The notes beneath the pieces are model-generated. The model saw only the letters and a program-made list of their open reading frames with translations. It did not search any database and was not told where the DNA came from. From contig NZ_FONV01000006.1 of NCBI RefSeq assembly GCF_900113015.1, forward strand, positions 62,001-126,000: a stretch of 64,000 nt of DNA, in the 5' to 3' direction. A program made the translations under genes and the position numbers. Positions 26,646-34,150 of this stretch are shown one piece after another; positions within the stretch are counted from its first letter, which is position 1, and every line of letters starts with the position of its first letter. The DNA is from Actinoplanes philippinensis (GTDB taxonomy: Bacteria; Actinomycetota; Actinomycetes; Mycobacteriales; Micromonosporaceae).

Positions 26646-26933
26646 GCGGCAGAAGATACCCCGTACGAATCACCAGGCGCCTCGCCTTTCCGGTGTCGAC
26701 AGCGACACCTGCAGATCCGATGCCGCAAACACCGGGTCCGCGACGAGGGGCAGCGCCGAACAGCCCAGCGCACCCGCCATCGGCCACCGCCGGACCCTTC
26801 CCACGGGCCGGACCGAGGCACCAGCACCCACGCCGCGCCCCGAGGCGTACTCGGCCGGTCTGCCGTCGCGACGATACGATCTTGGCCGATCTGGAGGCGA
26901 TGGAAGACTTTGCGTACGCTGCAATGCCGCCGG

Positions 26934-27779
26934 ATGGCGAAGCTGCCGGTTCTGAACGCAGTGGAAGAACTGGTCGCGTTGAACGCGACGGTCGACGGCA
27001 GGCTGGTGGCCGTCTCGGCGTCGGGTGGCCGCCGCGGCAGACTTCCCGACTTGCGGGTACGCGTTCACCTGCACGAGGCCGGCGACGACTGGCGTTCGAT
27101 GGAACTGACCGGGGTGACGGTGGCGCCGACCGAGGTGGGCCTGCTGGCTGACGGAAGTCTGCTGCTGGTTCAGGGGCGATCCGTACGCAGGCCGTTCGAG
27201 CCGGCGCAACACAACGCGCAGGTTTTCAGCCCGTCCGGGAAGGCGTTGCGGTCGTTCCGGGTCGGTGACGGCGTGGAGCACCTCGCCGTCGACGAGCCGG
27301 GCACCATCTGGGTCAGCTACTTCGATGAGGGCGTCTACGGCGGAGATCCGCTCAGCGCCGGCGGTCTCACCCGGTTCGACGAGTACGGCCGGCAGCTGTG
27401 GACCTACTGGCCGCAACCCGGATTCGGTCACATCGCCGGCTGCTACGCATTGAACGTGAGCAGCCGTACCACGTGGGCCTACTACTACAGCGACTTCCCA
27501 CTGGTCCGGATCACCGATACGACAACCCGCCCCTTTCCACCGGGCCCGGTCCGCGGTGCGCGGGGCGTGCTCGTCCACGACGACGTGGTGATCTTCATCG
27601 GCGGGTACGGCAAGCCCCACCAGCTCACCGAGTGCCGGCTGCACGACGCGGCCATCGTCGAGCACGGCCCGGCCGCCCTGACGCCGCTGCAGAGGATCAA
27701 CCTCGTCAGCACCCGCGGAAGCCGCCTCTACGCGCGAACCGCCCATGCGGTCTTCGAAGCCGACCTGGCCGAATCCTGA
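26934..27779 (+). CDS. Soluble beta-propeller-like protein of unknown function
   Basis: 281 aa from ATG at 26934; a TTG at 26910 is another possible start. The reading frame continues upstream to 26616, but that part is Arg/Pro/His-rich and looks non-coding. The product has repeated strand patterns such as VTVAPTEVGLLADGSLLLVQGRS, VEHLAVDEPGTIWVSYFDEGVYG, GGLTRFDEYGRQLWTYWPQPGFGHI and GVLVHDDVVIFIGGYG, as in beta-propellers that read out sequential blades. No signal peptide or enzymatic motif is visible. Confidence 0.72.
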   Translation: MAKLPVLNAVEELVALNATVDGRLVAVSASGGRRGRLPDLRVRVHLHEAGDDWRSMELTGVTVAPTEVGLLADGSLLLVQGRSVRRPFEPAQHNAQVFSPSGKALRSFRVGDGVEHLAVDEPGTIWVSYFDEGVYGGDPLSAGGLTRFDEYGRQLWTYWPQPGFGHIAGCYALNVSSRTTWAYYYSDFPLVRITDTTTRPFPPGPVRGARGVLVHDDVVIFIGGYGKPHQLTECRLHDAAIVEHGPAALTPLQRINLVSTRGSRLYARTAHAVFEADLAES

Positions 27780-27878
27780 TCACCCACCTGTTGTTCACTC
27801 AGGCGAGCCGATTCGATCCTCACCGCCGGCGCCGGACGGTCACCCGTCAGGCGCCGAGCAGTCCGGGTGTGCGGCCCG

Positions 27879-28247
27879 TCAGCACGCGTGACCGCTGCCG
27901 CCGTCTTCCAGTTCGCTGTCCTGCACCCAGCCGCGCACGACCTGGGTGTCGTCGGACGCTTCCAGGTGTGTCCAGCTGGTGCCGTCCGAGCCCACGAGGT
28001 AGCAGTGATAGACCACCGAGTCGGTGGCCTCCCCCCAGGCGATCGTGTGGCAGTCGGCGCTGGGGCCGGTGTGGATGGCGACACTGTCGCTGGTGAATCC
28101 GCCGGACTGCAACGTCGTTGTCCACGAAGGCCGGGTGCACCCCATACGGGCCGAGGCGTCGTGCCCCGCGGCGCCCGTGGCCGCCTGGGCGGGCGCCGCC
28201 ACGAACGCAAGCGGTATCGCGGTTATCCAAACATTGATACGACGCAT
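27879..28247 (-). CDS. Secreted SH3-like small protein
   Basis: 122 aa. ATG at 28247 with AAGGAG 8 bases ahead. The signal peptide MRRINVWITAIPLAFVAAPAQA precedes about 100 mature residues with four Cys (GCTRP, ADCHTI, YHCYLV and the terminal HAC). The segment VAIHTGPSADCHTIAWGEATDSVVYHCYLVGSDGTSWTHLEA ... VVRGWVQDSEL matches the bacterial SH3 pattern seen in secreted actinomycete proteins. It may bind cell wall or proteins outside the cell. Confidence 0.82.
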   Translation of the reverse strand: MRRINVWITAIPLAFVAAPAQAATGAAGHDASARMGCTRPSWTTTLQSGGFTSDSVAIHTGPSADCHTIAWGEATDSVVYHCYLVGSDGTSWTHLEASDDTQVVRGWVQDSELEDGGSGHAC

Positions 28248-28631
28248 TGAAGTGACTCCTTGGTCTGATTTATTTCTGGCTCTGATGGCATGTCGCGATA
28301 GTCGCCAAAACGATTCTACGATTCATCAGCCGAAGAGCGGATCACCAGAAAATGTCGCGCACCGAGTAGTCCGCCCCGGGCAGATGAAGCTCGACACCAA
28401 AGGTGCCGGAAAATCGATTCGAAAAGTGCCCCACCGGACGCCGGGAACACCATTGCCGGCGACCGGACACGTTCTACAAGCAGGCTAGAGCATACTCGCG
28501 CAACCACCGAAGAATCGGGTTATGGAGAGACCCGGTCAAGATCGGTTTTCGATCAATTCGATCATTCGGTGGCGGACCGGCGAACCCGCCGTGCACACCG
28601 GCGCGGCAGCCCAGCGCCGACGGGACAAGGA
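28248..28631. other. 384-base non-coding stretch, comparatively A/T-rich
   Basis: It lies between the SH3-like start (28247) and the end of the 214-aa gene (28632). The sequence is visibly poorer in GC than flanking genes, with runs such as TTTATTTCTGG and GATCGGTTTTCGATC. It carries the promoter of the SH3-like gene. No gene, clear operator or terminator was recognised. Confidence 0.5.
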
Positions 28632-29276
28632 TCAGTCGAACCAAGCTACGAGGCGTACGCCGTCGTCACCGAACCGTCCGGCCAACGCCCGCATCACCCC
28701 GAAGACGTGCTCCCATCCCGAGCCTGGCCCCAGCACGTCGTTGCGGGTCATGACCAGGAAATCGATCCGTACGTCCTTCACTTGCCAACTGCCGTACGCC
28801 GCCTCCGCCGGCACTGGCCCCAGCGGGGGGACACCGTACTCGGTGACGATCTCCGCGGGCCATTCGTCGTCGACGCGCGTATACCGGCATCCGCCTCCGG
28901 ACAACCGCACACGCAGCACACCGCGACCTCCCGGCGTCACTGTCATGTCCAAGTTCTTCAACTCGGCCCACGACACCCATGTCTGATCCCCGACCGCCTC
29001 GTTACCGCGAGAGTGGTTCTCGAATTCCGTACGGATTGAAGCGGAGACGTCGGCGGGGAGACCTCGTCGCGCGGCTACCGGCTCCCAGCCGATCCGGTTC
29101 CGCACGCCGAACAGACATCCGAAGGCCAGGTAGACGTTGTAGGGGTACAGCGGATACAGGTCAATGGCGCGGGTCCACGGCTCGATGTCCGCCGGATCGT
29201 CGTGCGGCGCCAGCTGGTAGACCTCGATGGCACCGTATATGTCAGTCGACACGGCCGGCCAATTCGAGTCCTGCAT
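28632..29276 (-). CDS. 214-aa protein of unknown function
   Basis: ATG at 29276; no ribosome site is visible. The product (MQDSNWPAVSTDIYGAIEVYQLAPHDD ...) is rich in Trp and Tyr, with DLYPLYPYNVYLAFGCLFGVRN and VRIDFLVMTRNDVLGPGSGWEHVFGVMRALAGRFGDDGVRLVAWFD. It is soluble, with no signal or known motif. Together with the small orphan proteins at 26346 and 29450 it forms a patch of unplaced genes. Confidence 0.72.
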   Translation of the reverse strand: MQDSNWPAVSTDIYGAIEVYQLAPHDDPADIEPWTRAIDLYPLYPYNVYLAFGCLFGVRNRIGWEPVAARRGLPADVSASIRTEFENHSRGNEAVGDQTWVSWAELKNLDMTVTPGGRGVLRVRLSGGGCRYTRVDDEWPAEIVTEYGVPPLGPVPAEAAYGSWQVKDVRIDFLVMTRNDVLGPGSGWEHVFGVMRALAGRFGDDGVRLVAWFD

Positions 29277-29449
29277 CCATTTTGGCCCGGCCCGCGTAGG
29301 CGAGGTCGGTCAGAGAACACACGGCAGCACACTATCTTCACCGGTTGCGTGCCTCTCGCCGGGCCGACCAGCCGGCGAGAGCGGAGCAACTCAGCAAGCG
29401 CTTCCTTCCGGCCGGCGTCCGTGTGATGATCCGGGCGATGTCGGCCGGG

Positions 29450-29818
29450 CTACCGGGGATCCGCGGTGTCCCAGGCGTACTCGAACCGGTGCGGGCCGAG
29501 GCGCCATTCCCGCAGAACGGTCAACAGTTCTGACTCGTCGGCGGCGACGGCGCTGCGCAGCAATATCGAACCGATGTCGTAGTCGTATCCGTCGAGCAGG
29601 TCGGCGTCGTACTCCCAATGCTCTATCCGGAAGGATCGGGCATCGCTTTTGTGGGTCCATTTCTCGTGGCGGGCCTGTGCGTCTCCGGCGACGGCGCGCG
29701 GCGTGATGTCGACGAAGGCGCGCCGCCCCGGCCCCGTTGCGGGCACCTCGACCGCCAGACGGCGGCCGAGCCGGAGCGCCGACAGTTTCGCGAGCGGCCA
29801 CACCGGCTCGCTGGTCAT
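29450..29818 (-). CDS. 122-aa protein of unknown function
   Basis: ATG at 29818 with GAGAG nearby. The product (MTSEPVWPLAKLSALRLGRRL ...) has no signal peptide; a central stretch RSFRIEHWEYDADLLDGYDYDIGSILL is acidic and Tyr-rich, and the end is LGPHRFEYAWDTADPR. No family was recognised. It shares strand and style with the 214-aa gene upstream in the map. Confidence 0.68.
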   Translation of the reverse strand: MTSEPVWPLAKLSALRLGRRLAVEVPATGPGRRAFVDITPRAVAGDAQARHEKWTHKSDARSFRIEHWEYDADLLDGYDYDIGSILLRSAVAADESELLTVLREWRLGPHRFEYAWDTADPR

Positions 29819-29906
29819 GATCGCTCTCGATGCCGTTCGGACACGGCATCACCGTAGACCACGAGCCCGCGCGGGCGGTCGACAGTGGCGCAGCCCTCAG
29901 ATCGGC

Positions 29907-29968
29907 GCGACGGATTGACTCAGGGCGGGCCGCCGGATCAGCATGCCATCTGTGAGACATGATGTATC
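29907..29968 (+). promoter_or_regulatory. Leaderless promoter with twin TetR-type operators (NmrA-like gene)
   Basis: TTGACT (29915-29920) and CAGCAT (29939-29944), 18 bases apart, sit 7 bases before GTG 29952. Half-sites are spaced as GAGACA-N3-TGTATC at 29954-29968 (perfect) and GCGACG-N3-TGACTC at 29907-29921 (degenerate), with centres 47 bases apart. The same layout recurs at 31715-31775, next to a TetR gene, so one repressor probably controls both promoters. Confidence 0.65.
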
Positions 29969-30632
29969 AGAGATGGCGGGCAAGCCCATGCGGGTCGCTG
30001 TTGCGGGAGCCAACGGCTCCACCGGCCGCGCGCTCGTCGACCGGGCTCTGAGCGCCGGACACCAGGTCACCGCGCTGGTGCGGCGGAGCGACGGACTTCC
30101 CGAGCACCCCGGGCTTCGCATCGGCCTGCTCGACGTGACGTCGGATCACGACCGGGCCGCCGCCCTCCTGGAAGGGCACGACGCGGTGATCTCCACGCTC
30201 GGCAACGCGCTGTTCTACCGCTCCGGCCCCGCGCCGAAGTTCCTGGCCGCGGCCCATCGCACCCTGGTCGCCGCCGCACAGCGGGCCGGCGTCCCCCGGG
30301 TGGCGACCATGCTGGCGTACGGCAGCGCCGCCACCACCGCACCCGCGCCCCCGATCATCCGGCTGCTGGCGGGCACTCTGCTGCGCAGGGACTTCCGCGA
30401 CCTGGCCGGCGCTGACGCCGCCCTGGCGGAATCCGGGCTGGCGTGGACGGTCGTGCACTTCGGAGCCCTCACCGACGGCGAGCACACCGGCGCCTGGCAG
30501 CTCAGCACCGACCTGCGCCGCCCGGCGCGGTACCGGATAGCCCGGGCCGACGTCGCCGACGCCCTGCTCACCGTCGTGTCCCGGCCCGGATACGAGCAGC
30601 GCCGCGCCGTGGTGAGCGGGGCGCCGCGATGA
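29952..30632 (+). CDS. NmrA-like NAD(P)-binding protein
   Basis: 226 aa from GTG 29952 (VRHDVSEMAGKPMRVAVAG). ATGs at 29973 and 29988 are alternatives, but the leaderless promoter layout, matched at 31759, favours the GTG. The dinucleotide loop GANGSTGRAL (GxxGxxG) is at about residues 20-28, followed by a Rossmann-like run, including HDAVISTLGNALFYRSG and GVPRVATMLAYGSAATT. The substrate-binding C-terminal part is short. Family members act as atypical reductases or redox sensors. It is convergent with the Nudix gene, three bases apart. Confidence 0.87.
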   Translation: MRHDVSEMAGKPMRVAVAGANGSTGRALVDRALSAGHQVTALVRRSDGLPEHPGLRIGLLDVTSDHDRAAALLEGHDAVISTLGNALFYRSGPAPKFLAAAHRTLVAAAQRAGVPRVATMLAYGSAATTAPAPPIIRLLAGTLLRRDFRDLAGADAALAESGLAWTVVHFGALTDGEHTGAWQLSTDLRRPARYRIARADVADALLTVVSRPGYEQRRAVVSGAPR

Positions 30633-30635
30633 CGA

Positions 30636-31121
30636 TCACCTCAGGCCGATCGGTTCGCTGAACCACGGGTCCGCGTCGCCGGCCAGGGCGAGGGACAGGC
30701 AGCGCTCCTGGTGCGGGGGCAGCGGCGGCATGGCGTCCGGGTCGAACCAGGCGACCTCGATGGACTCGTCGTCGTTCACCCGCGCGTCGCCGGCCACGGC
30801 TCGGCAGCGGAACCCGATGGCGAGCCAGTGGACCTGGTCGCCGTTGGGGGCGACGGACAGGTCCAAGGCCTCGATCGACAGCAGGCGCTCCACCTGCACG
30901 GTCACGCCGGTCTCCTCGAGGACCTCTCGTCTCGCGCCCTCGGCCGGCTGCTCGCCGGGCTCCAGGCAGCCCGTGATGAGAGCCCAGTCACTGGTGTCCG
31001 AGCGGCGGCCCAGGAGCACCCGGTTCCGGTCGTCGAGGACCACCGCGACGACGCCGTTCAGCGGGAGCGGGGCATGCCCGATCTTGGCACGTAGGGCGAC
31101 GACGAACTCGGGTATCGGCAT
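30636..31121 (-). CDS. Nudix hydrolase
   Basis: 161 aa, ATG at 31121. The Nudix box is complete: G-CLEPG-E-QPAEGAR-REVLEETGV (GX5EX7REUXEEXGU), near residues 52-74. Family enzymes hydrolyse nucleoside diphosphates linked to another moiety; the substrate cannot be told. The C-terminus DADPWFSEPIGLR is usual for actinomycete members that include a predicted pyrophosphohydrolase domain. Confidence 0.93.
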   Translation of the reverse strand: MPIPEFVVALRAKIGHAPLPLNGVVAVVLDDRNRVLLGRRSDTSDWALITGCLEPGEQPAEGARREVLEETGVTVQVERLLSIEALDLSVAPNGDQVHWLAIGFRCRAVAGDARVNDDESIEVAWFDPDAMPPLPPHQERCLSLALAGDADPWFSEPIGLR

Positions 31122-31154
31122 GCGTGCACCCTACGCAGCACGCGCCGGCTGCCC

Positions 31155-31700
31155 TCAGGCCGCGGGGGCCAGGAAGCCGGCGACGAGGTGGGCGATGAAG
31201 TCGTCGCTCACCTCGTGGCCACGAGCCAGGGCCAGATACAGCAGGGGGCCGATCAGCACGGCGGCCCGTTCCGCCGGCGGCGATGCCCCGGGCGCGAGCG
31301 GCAACGAGGTCATCGCCGCCTGCAGGCGTTGCTCCAGGACGCTGAAGAGGCGATCGCGGCGCACGTCCGTCCGGTCTCGACGGATCAGGGACGTGGTCAG
31401 CTGCACCACCGTGGGGGTCAGCAGCTCGTCGGCCAGGCGGCGGAGCTCCTGGTGCAGCCAGGCAGCCAGGGGCTCCCGCGGATCGCGGAAGAACGGCAGG
31501 GAGAACTCGTTCATGACCTCGTCGGCCAGGGCGTCGACGGTGGGCCAGTGCCGGTAGACGGTGGCCCGGCCGACGCCGGCCCGCTCGGCGACCACGGCGA
31601 AGGTCAGCGACTCGGGGCCGCTCTCGCTCATCAGGGCGACGGCCGCATCGACGATGCGGGCACGGCTGCGAGCGGCGCGGGGGTCGAGCGAGTCGGTCAC
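31155..31700 (-). CDS. TetR-family regulator controlling the SDR and NmrA-like genes
   Basis: 181 aa from GTG 31700, chosen because TAGAAT lies 7 bases upstream as a -10 box of a leaderless mRNA; TTG 31721 would add seven residues. The helix-turn-helix is clear: AVALMSESGPESLTFAVVAERAGVGRATVYRHWPTVDALADEVM. The rest is helical. It is divergent from the SDR gene, and a pair of operator-like sites lies across both starts. The same pair precedes the NmrA-like gene, so it likely represses three or more genes. Confidence 0.85.
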   Translation of the reverse strand: MTDSLDPRAARSRARIVDAAVALMSESGPESLTFAVVAERAGVGRATVYRHWPTVDALADEVMNEFSLPFFRDPREPLAAWLHQELRRLADELLTPTVVQLTTSLIRRDRTDVRRDRLFSVLEQRLQAAMTSLPLAPGASPPAERAAVLIGPLLYLALARGHEVSDDFIAHLVAGFLAPAA

Positions 31701-31714
31701 GTCACGGATTCTAC

Positions 31715-31775
31715 GAGACAACTTGACTCAGAGAGTACGGCCACGGCACGCTGCCACTGTGAGACAACATGTATC
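31715..31775. promoter_or_regulatory. Divergent promoter with twin TetR-type operators
   Basis: For the SDR gene: TTGACT (31723-31728), 18 bases, CACGCT (31747-31752), then GTG 31759. Operators: GAGACA-ACT-TGACTC at 31715-31729, covering the -35, and GAGACA-ACA-TGTATC at 31761-31775, just inside the gene. Centres are 46 bases apart. The first site also lies at the promoter of the TetR gene, so it could autoregulate. Confidence 0.7.
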
Positions 31776-32592
31776 GCAGTTTGGGCTGAGTGTCGTCACC
31801 GGCGCCAGTTCGGGAACCGGCGCGGCCCTGGCGCGGCGACTGCACGCCGAGGGCGTGGAGCTGATCGTCGTCGGACGCGACCCGGACCGCACCGCTCGTG
31901 TCGGCGCCGAGCTCGGCGTGCCCCATCTGGTCGCCGACTTCAGCCGCCTCGGCGATGTCCGCCGGCTGGCGGCCGACATCCTGGCGCGGACGCCGGCGGT
32001 CGACATCCTGTTCGCCAACGCCGGCGGCGCGACCACGAGCGTCGCCCTCACCGAGGACGGCAACGAGCCGAATTACCAGATCAACGCGCTCGCGCCATTC
32101 CTGCTGGAGACGCTTCTGCGGCCCGCCCTCGGCAAGCGCATCGTCGCCACCTCGTCGCGGTCGCACGACGCCGCGGTTCTGGCCGCCGACTCGGTCACCG
32201 CCCAGCTCGACGATCCGGGCCGCCTGTCGGCCCATCAGCGGTACGCGCGTGCCAAACTCGCCGCCCTGCTGTTGCACGAGGAACTGCGCCGGCGGCATCC
32301 GGACGTGCCGATCGTCGACGTGCATCCCGGGCTCGTGGCCACCGACTTCGGCCGCTACCTCGGCCGTACCGGAGCTGTCTTGAAGGTCCTCGCCCGGCCC
32401 GTGCTCAGCTCGCCGTGGACCGCCGCCGGCCACCTGCTGCGCGCCGCCACCGCCGATCTGACCGGTGGCGCCTACTTTCATCGCGACCGTCCGGGCAGGC
32501 CGTCCCAGCTTCTTCAGGATCGGCGACTGTCCGACGCCGTGTGGCAGGACGCCGTCGCGCGCCTCGAATCCTCCGCCGTGGAGGGGGCGTGA
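31759..32592 (+). CDS. Short-chain dehydrogenase/reductase
   Basis: 277 aa from GTG 31759, the only sensible start; no ribosome site precedes it, so the mRNA is probably leaderless. TGASSGTG (TGxxxGxG cofactor loop) is near residue 14, the NAG-like motif is FANAGG, and the catalytic YARAK (YxxxK) lies near residue 165, with SSR as the Ser region. It is coupled by a GTGA overlap to the esterase gene, suggesting that the pair converts one substrate (ketone/alcohol and ester). Confidence 0.92.
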   Translation: MRQHVSQFGLSVVTGASSGTGAALARRLHAEGVELIVVGRDPDRTARVGAELGVPHLVADFSRLGDVRRLAADILARTPAVDILFANAGGATTSVALTEDGNEPNYQINALAPFLLETLLRPALGKRIVATSSRSHDAAVLAADSVTAQLDDPGRLSAHQRYARAKLAALLLHEELRRRHPDVPIVDVHPGLVATDFGRYLGRTGAVLKVLARPVLSSPWTAAGHLLRAATADLTGGAYFHRDRPGRPSQLLQDRRLSDAVWQDAVARLESSAVEGA

Positions 32593-33596
32593 TCGCCCGG
32601 GCGGTGATGCGCGGGGTCTTCGCGCTGCCCCGGCCGCTGAAACGCCGCCTCGCCGGGCCTCCGGTGACCAGTGGACCGGCCCCGCTCGCGCTGGACGCGC
32701 AACTGCTGCTGGCCCTCACCCGGCGCGGCGGGCAGACCCTCGTGGTCGACGACTCCGCCACCGCGTCACGGGCCGCCCTGCGCACCGGCGCGACCGCGCT
32801 GCGCGGACGGCGGCTGCCGGTGACCACGCGGGACCTCACCATTCCCGGCGATCATCCGGTTGCGGCGCGGCTCTGCACGCCGGCGGTCGAGGCGGTGCCC
32901 GGGGCGCTGCTGCTGTTCCTGCACGGGGGCGGCTGGGTGATCGGTGACCTCGACGTCTACGACTATCCGAGCCGATTCCTCGCCCATCACGCGCAGGTCC
33001 GGGTGCTGACCGTCGACTACCGCCTGGCCCCGGAGCATCCGTTCCCCGCCGCCCTCGACGACGCGCGTGCCGCGTACGACCATGCGGTGCGCACCGGGCC
33101 GTCCTGGGGTGTCGATCCCGGCCGGATCGCGGTGGGCGGGGACAGCGCCGGGGCCACACTGGCCGCGGCGCTGTGCAACGACCCGGCCGTCACAGCGGCC
33201 TTCCAGCTGCTGCTGTATCCGGCGACCGACCTCGCCACGGTGTCGGCGTCGCGGCGCGAGCTGAGCGACGATTTCATGCTCACCGACCGCGACATCACGT
33301 TCTTCTACGACGCCTACACCGGAACCACCGATCGGACCGATCCGCGGCTCTCCCCGCTGTATCAGCGCCTGTCCCCCACACTGCCGCCGACCTACCTCGC
33401 CACCGCGGGCTACGACCCGCTGCGCGACGAGGGCGTGGCCTATGCCCGGGCCCTGGCCGGCGCGGGCGTCGCCGTCGAGCATCGTGCCGTCGACGACATG
33501 ATCCATGGGTTCCTGGTCTTCGCCGGGATCAGCGCGGAGTTCCGGCAGGCCACCCTGCACGCCGCCCACGCCCTGCGCGCGGGCCTGCGGGCATGA
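32589..33596 (+). CDS. HSL-family alpha/beta hydrolase (esterase/lipase)
   Basis: 335 aa; GTG 32589 with GGAGGGG just in front, overlapping the SDR stop. The HSL motifs are present: HGGGW oxyanion loop (near residue 116), the nucleophile elbow GDSAGA (near 183), the acid in YDPLRDEG (near 280) and His in MIHGF (near 306). Residues 1-80 form a cap region (MRGVFALPRPLKRRL...). Enzymes of this family hydrolyse short acyl esters. It is co-transcribed with the SDR gene. Confidence 0.92.
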   Translation: MIARAVMRGVFALPRPLKRRLAGPPVTSGPAPLALDAQLLLALTRRGGQTLVVDDSATASRAALRTGATALRGRRLPVTTRDLTIPGDHPVAARLCTPAVEAVPGALLLFLHGGGWVIGDLDVYDYPSRFLAHHAQVRVLTVDYRLAPEHPFPAALDDARAAYDHAVRTGPSWGVDPGRIAVGGDSAGATLAAALCNDPAVTAAFQLLLYPATDLATVSASRRELSDDFMLTDRDITFFYDAYTGTTDRTDPRLSPLYQRLSPTLPPTYLATAGYDPLRDEGVAYARALAGAGVAVEHRAVDDMIHGFLVFAGISAEFRQATLHAAHALRAGLRA

Positions 33597-33598
33597 GG

Positions 33599-33736
33599 TC
33601 AGGATCCGCTCCGGGCGGTATTCCCGACCTCGTCGACGACGTGCCGGACCGTACCGCTCAGATCGTCCTTGATCTTGTCGGTGAGGTCGCCGTCGCCCTC
33701 CTTGAGCTGTTGCCCATCACCTTCATCGCGGTCCAC
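33599..33736 (-). CDS. Possible 45-aa acidic protein
   Basis: A short frame from GTG 33736: VDRDEGDGQQLKEGDGDLTDKIKDDLSGTVRHVVDEVG..., ending NTARSGS. The composition (acidic helix, few Arg) differs from shadow frames and would suit a small helical protein. No good ribosome site is seen and the family is unknown. It converges with the esterase, its stop falling 3 bases after that gene ends. Confidence 0.4.
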   Translation of the reverse strand: MDRDEGDGQQLKEGDGDLTDKIKDDLSGTVRHVVDEVGNTARSGS

Positions 33737-33804
33737 CCCATTCGGAGGATCCAGGCAAGGCGGACAGCCGTTTTGGCGGGGTTCGCGGTGGGAACCAACG
33801 GGGC

Positions 33805-34137
33805 ATGCAGCCGATTGATCAGTTCGAGACCGCCGAACCCACCGACACCCCTCTGATCGCCCGCGTCGATGTGGGCATGGCCGTCGTGGACTCCGCCGGC
33901 GACGACGCCGGCACGGTGAGCGCCGTCCAGGCACCCGGCACCGGCGTACGCCCGGACACCGTGGCGGGTGTCGCCGAAGCACTGATGGGCGCCGGATACC
34001 TGCGCGTCGACGGCACCGGGGCACTGTCGAACGACACCTACGCGGCCGGCGACCAGATCGCCGACGTGGTCGACGGCGAGCCCGGCACGGTACGGCTGAA
34101 CGTGCCCCGCGACGACCTGTCCCGCGCCGCGTCCTGA
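33805..34137 (+). CDS. 110-aa protein resembling PRC-barrel/DUF2171 proteins
   Basis: ATG 33805. After an acidic lead (MQPIDQFETAEPTD) the region LIARVDVGMAVVDSAGDDAGTVSAVQAPG has the opening strands of a PRC-barrel-like protein (VDxGMxVVDSxGxxxGxVxxV). It continues with GYLRVDGTGALSNDTYAAGDQIADVVDG and ends VRLNVPRDDLSRAAS. Such small proteins bind other proteins in ribosome assembly or stress roles; the role here is unknown. Confidence 0.75.
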   Translation: MQPIDQFETAEPTDTPLIARVDVGMAVVDSAGDDAGTVSAVQAPGTGVRPDTVAGVAEALMGAGYLRVDGTGALSNDTYAAGDQIADVVDGEPGTVRLNVPRDDLSRAAS

Positions 34138-34150
34138 GTCCGGTCGCGCC

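Noticed and set aside
26616..26933. N-terminal extension of the beta-propeller-like protein
   Set aside because: The extended part is Arg/Pro/His-rich, antisense to the 99-aa gene start, and has no sensible ribosome site.
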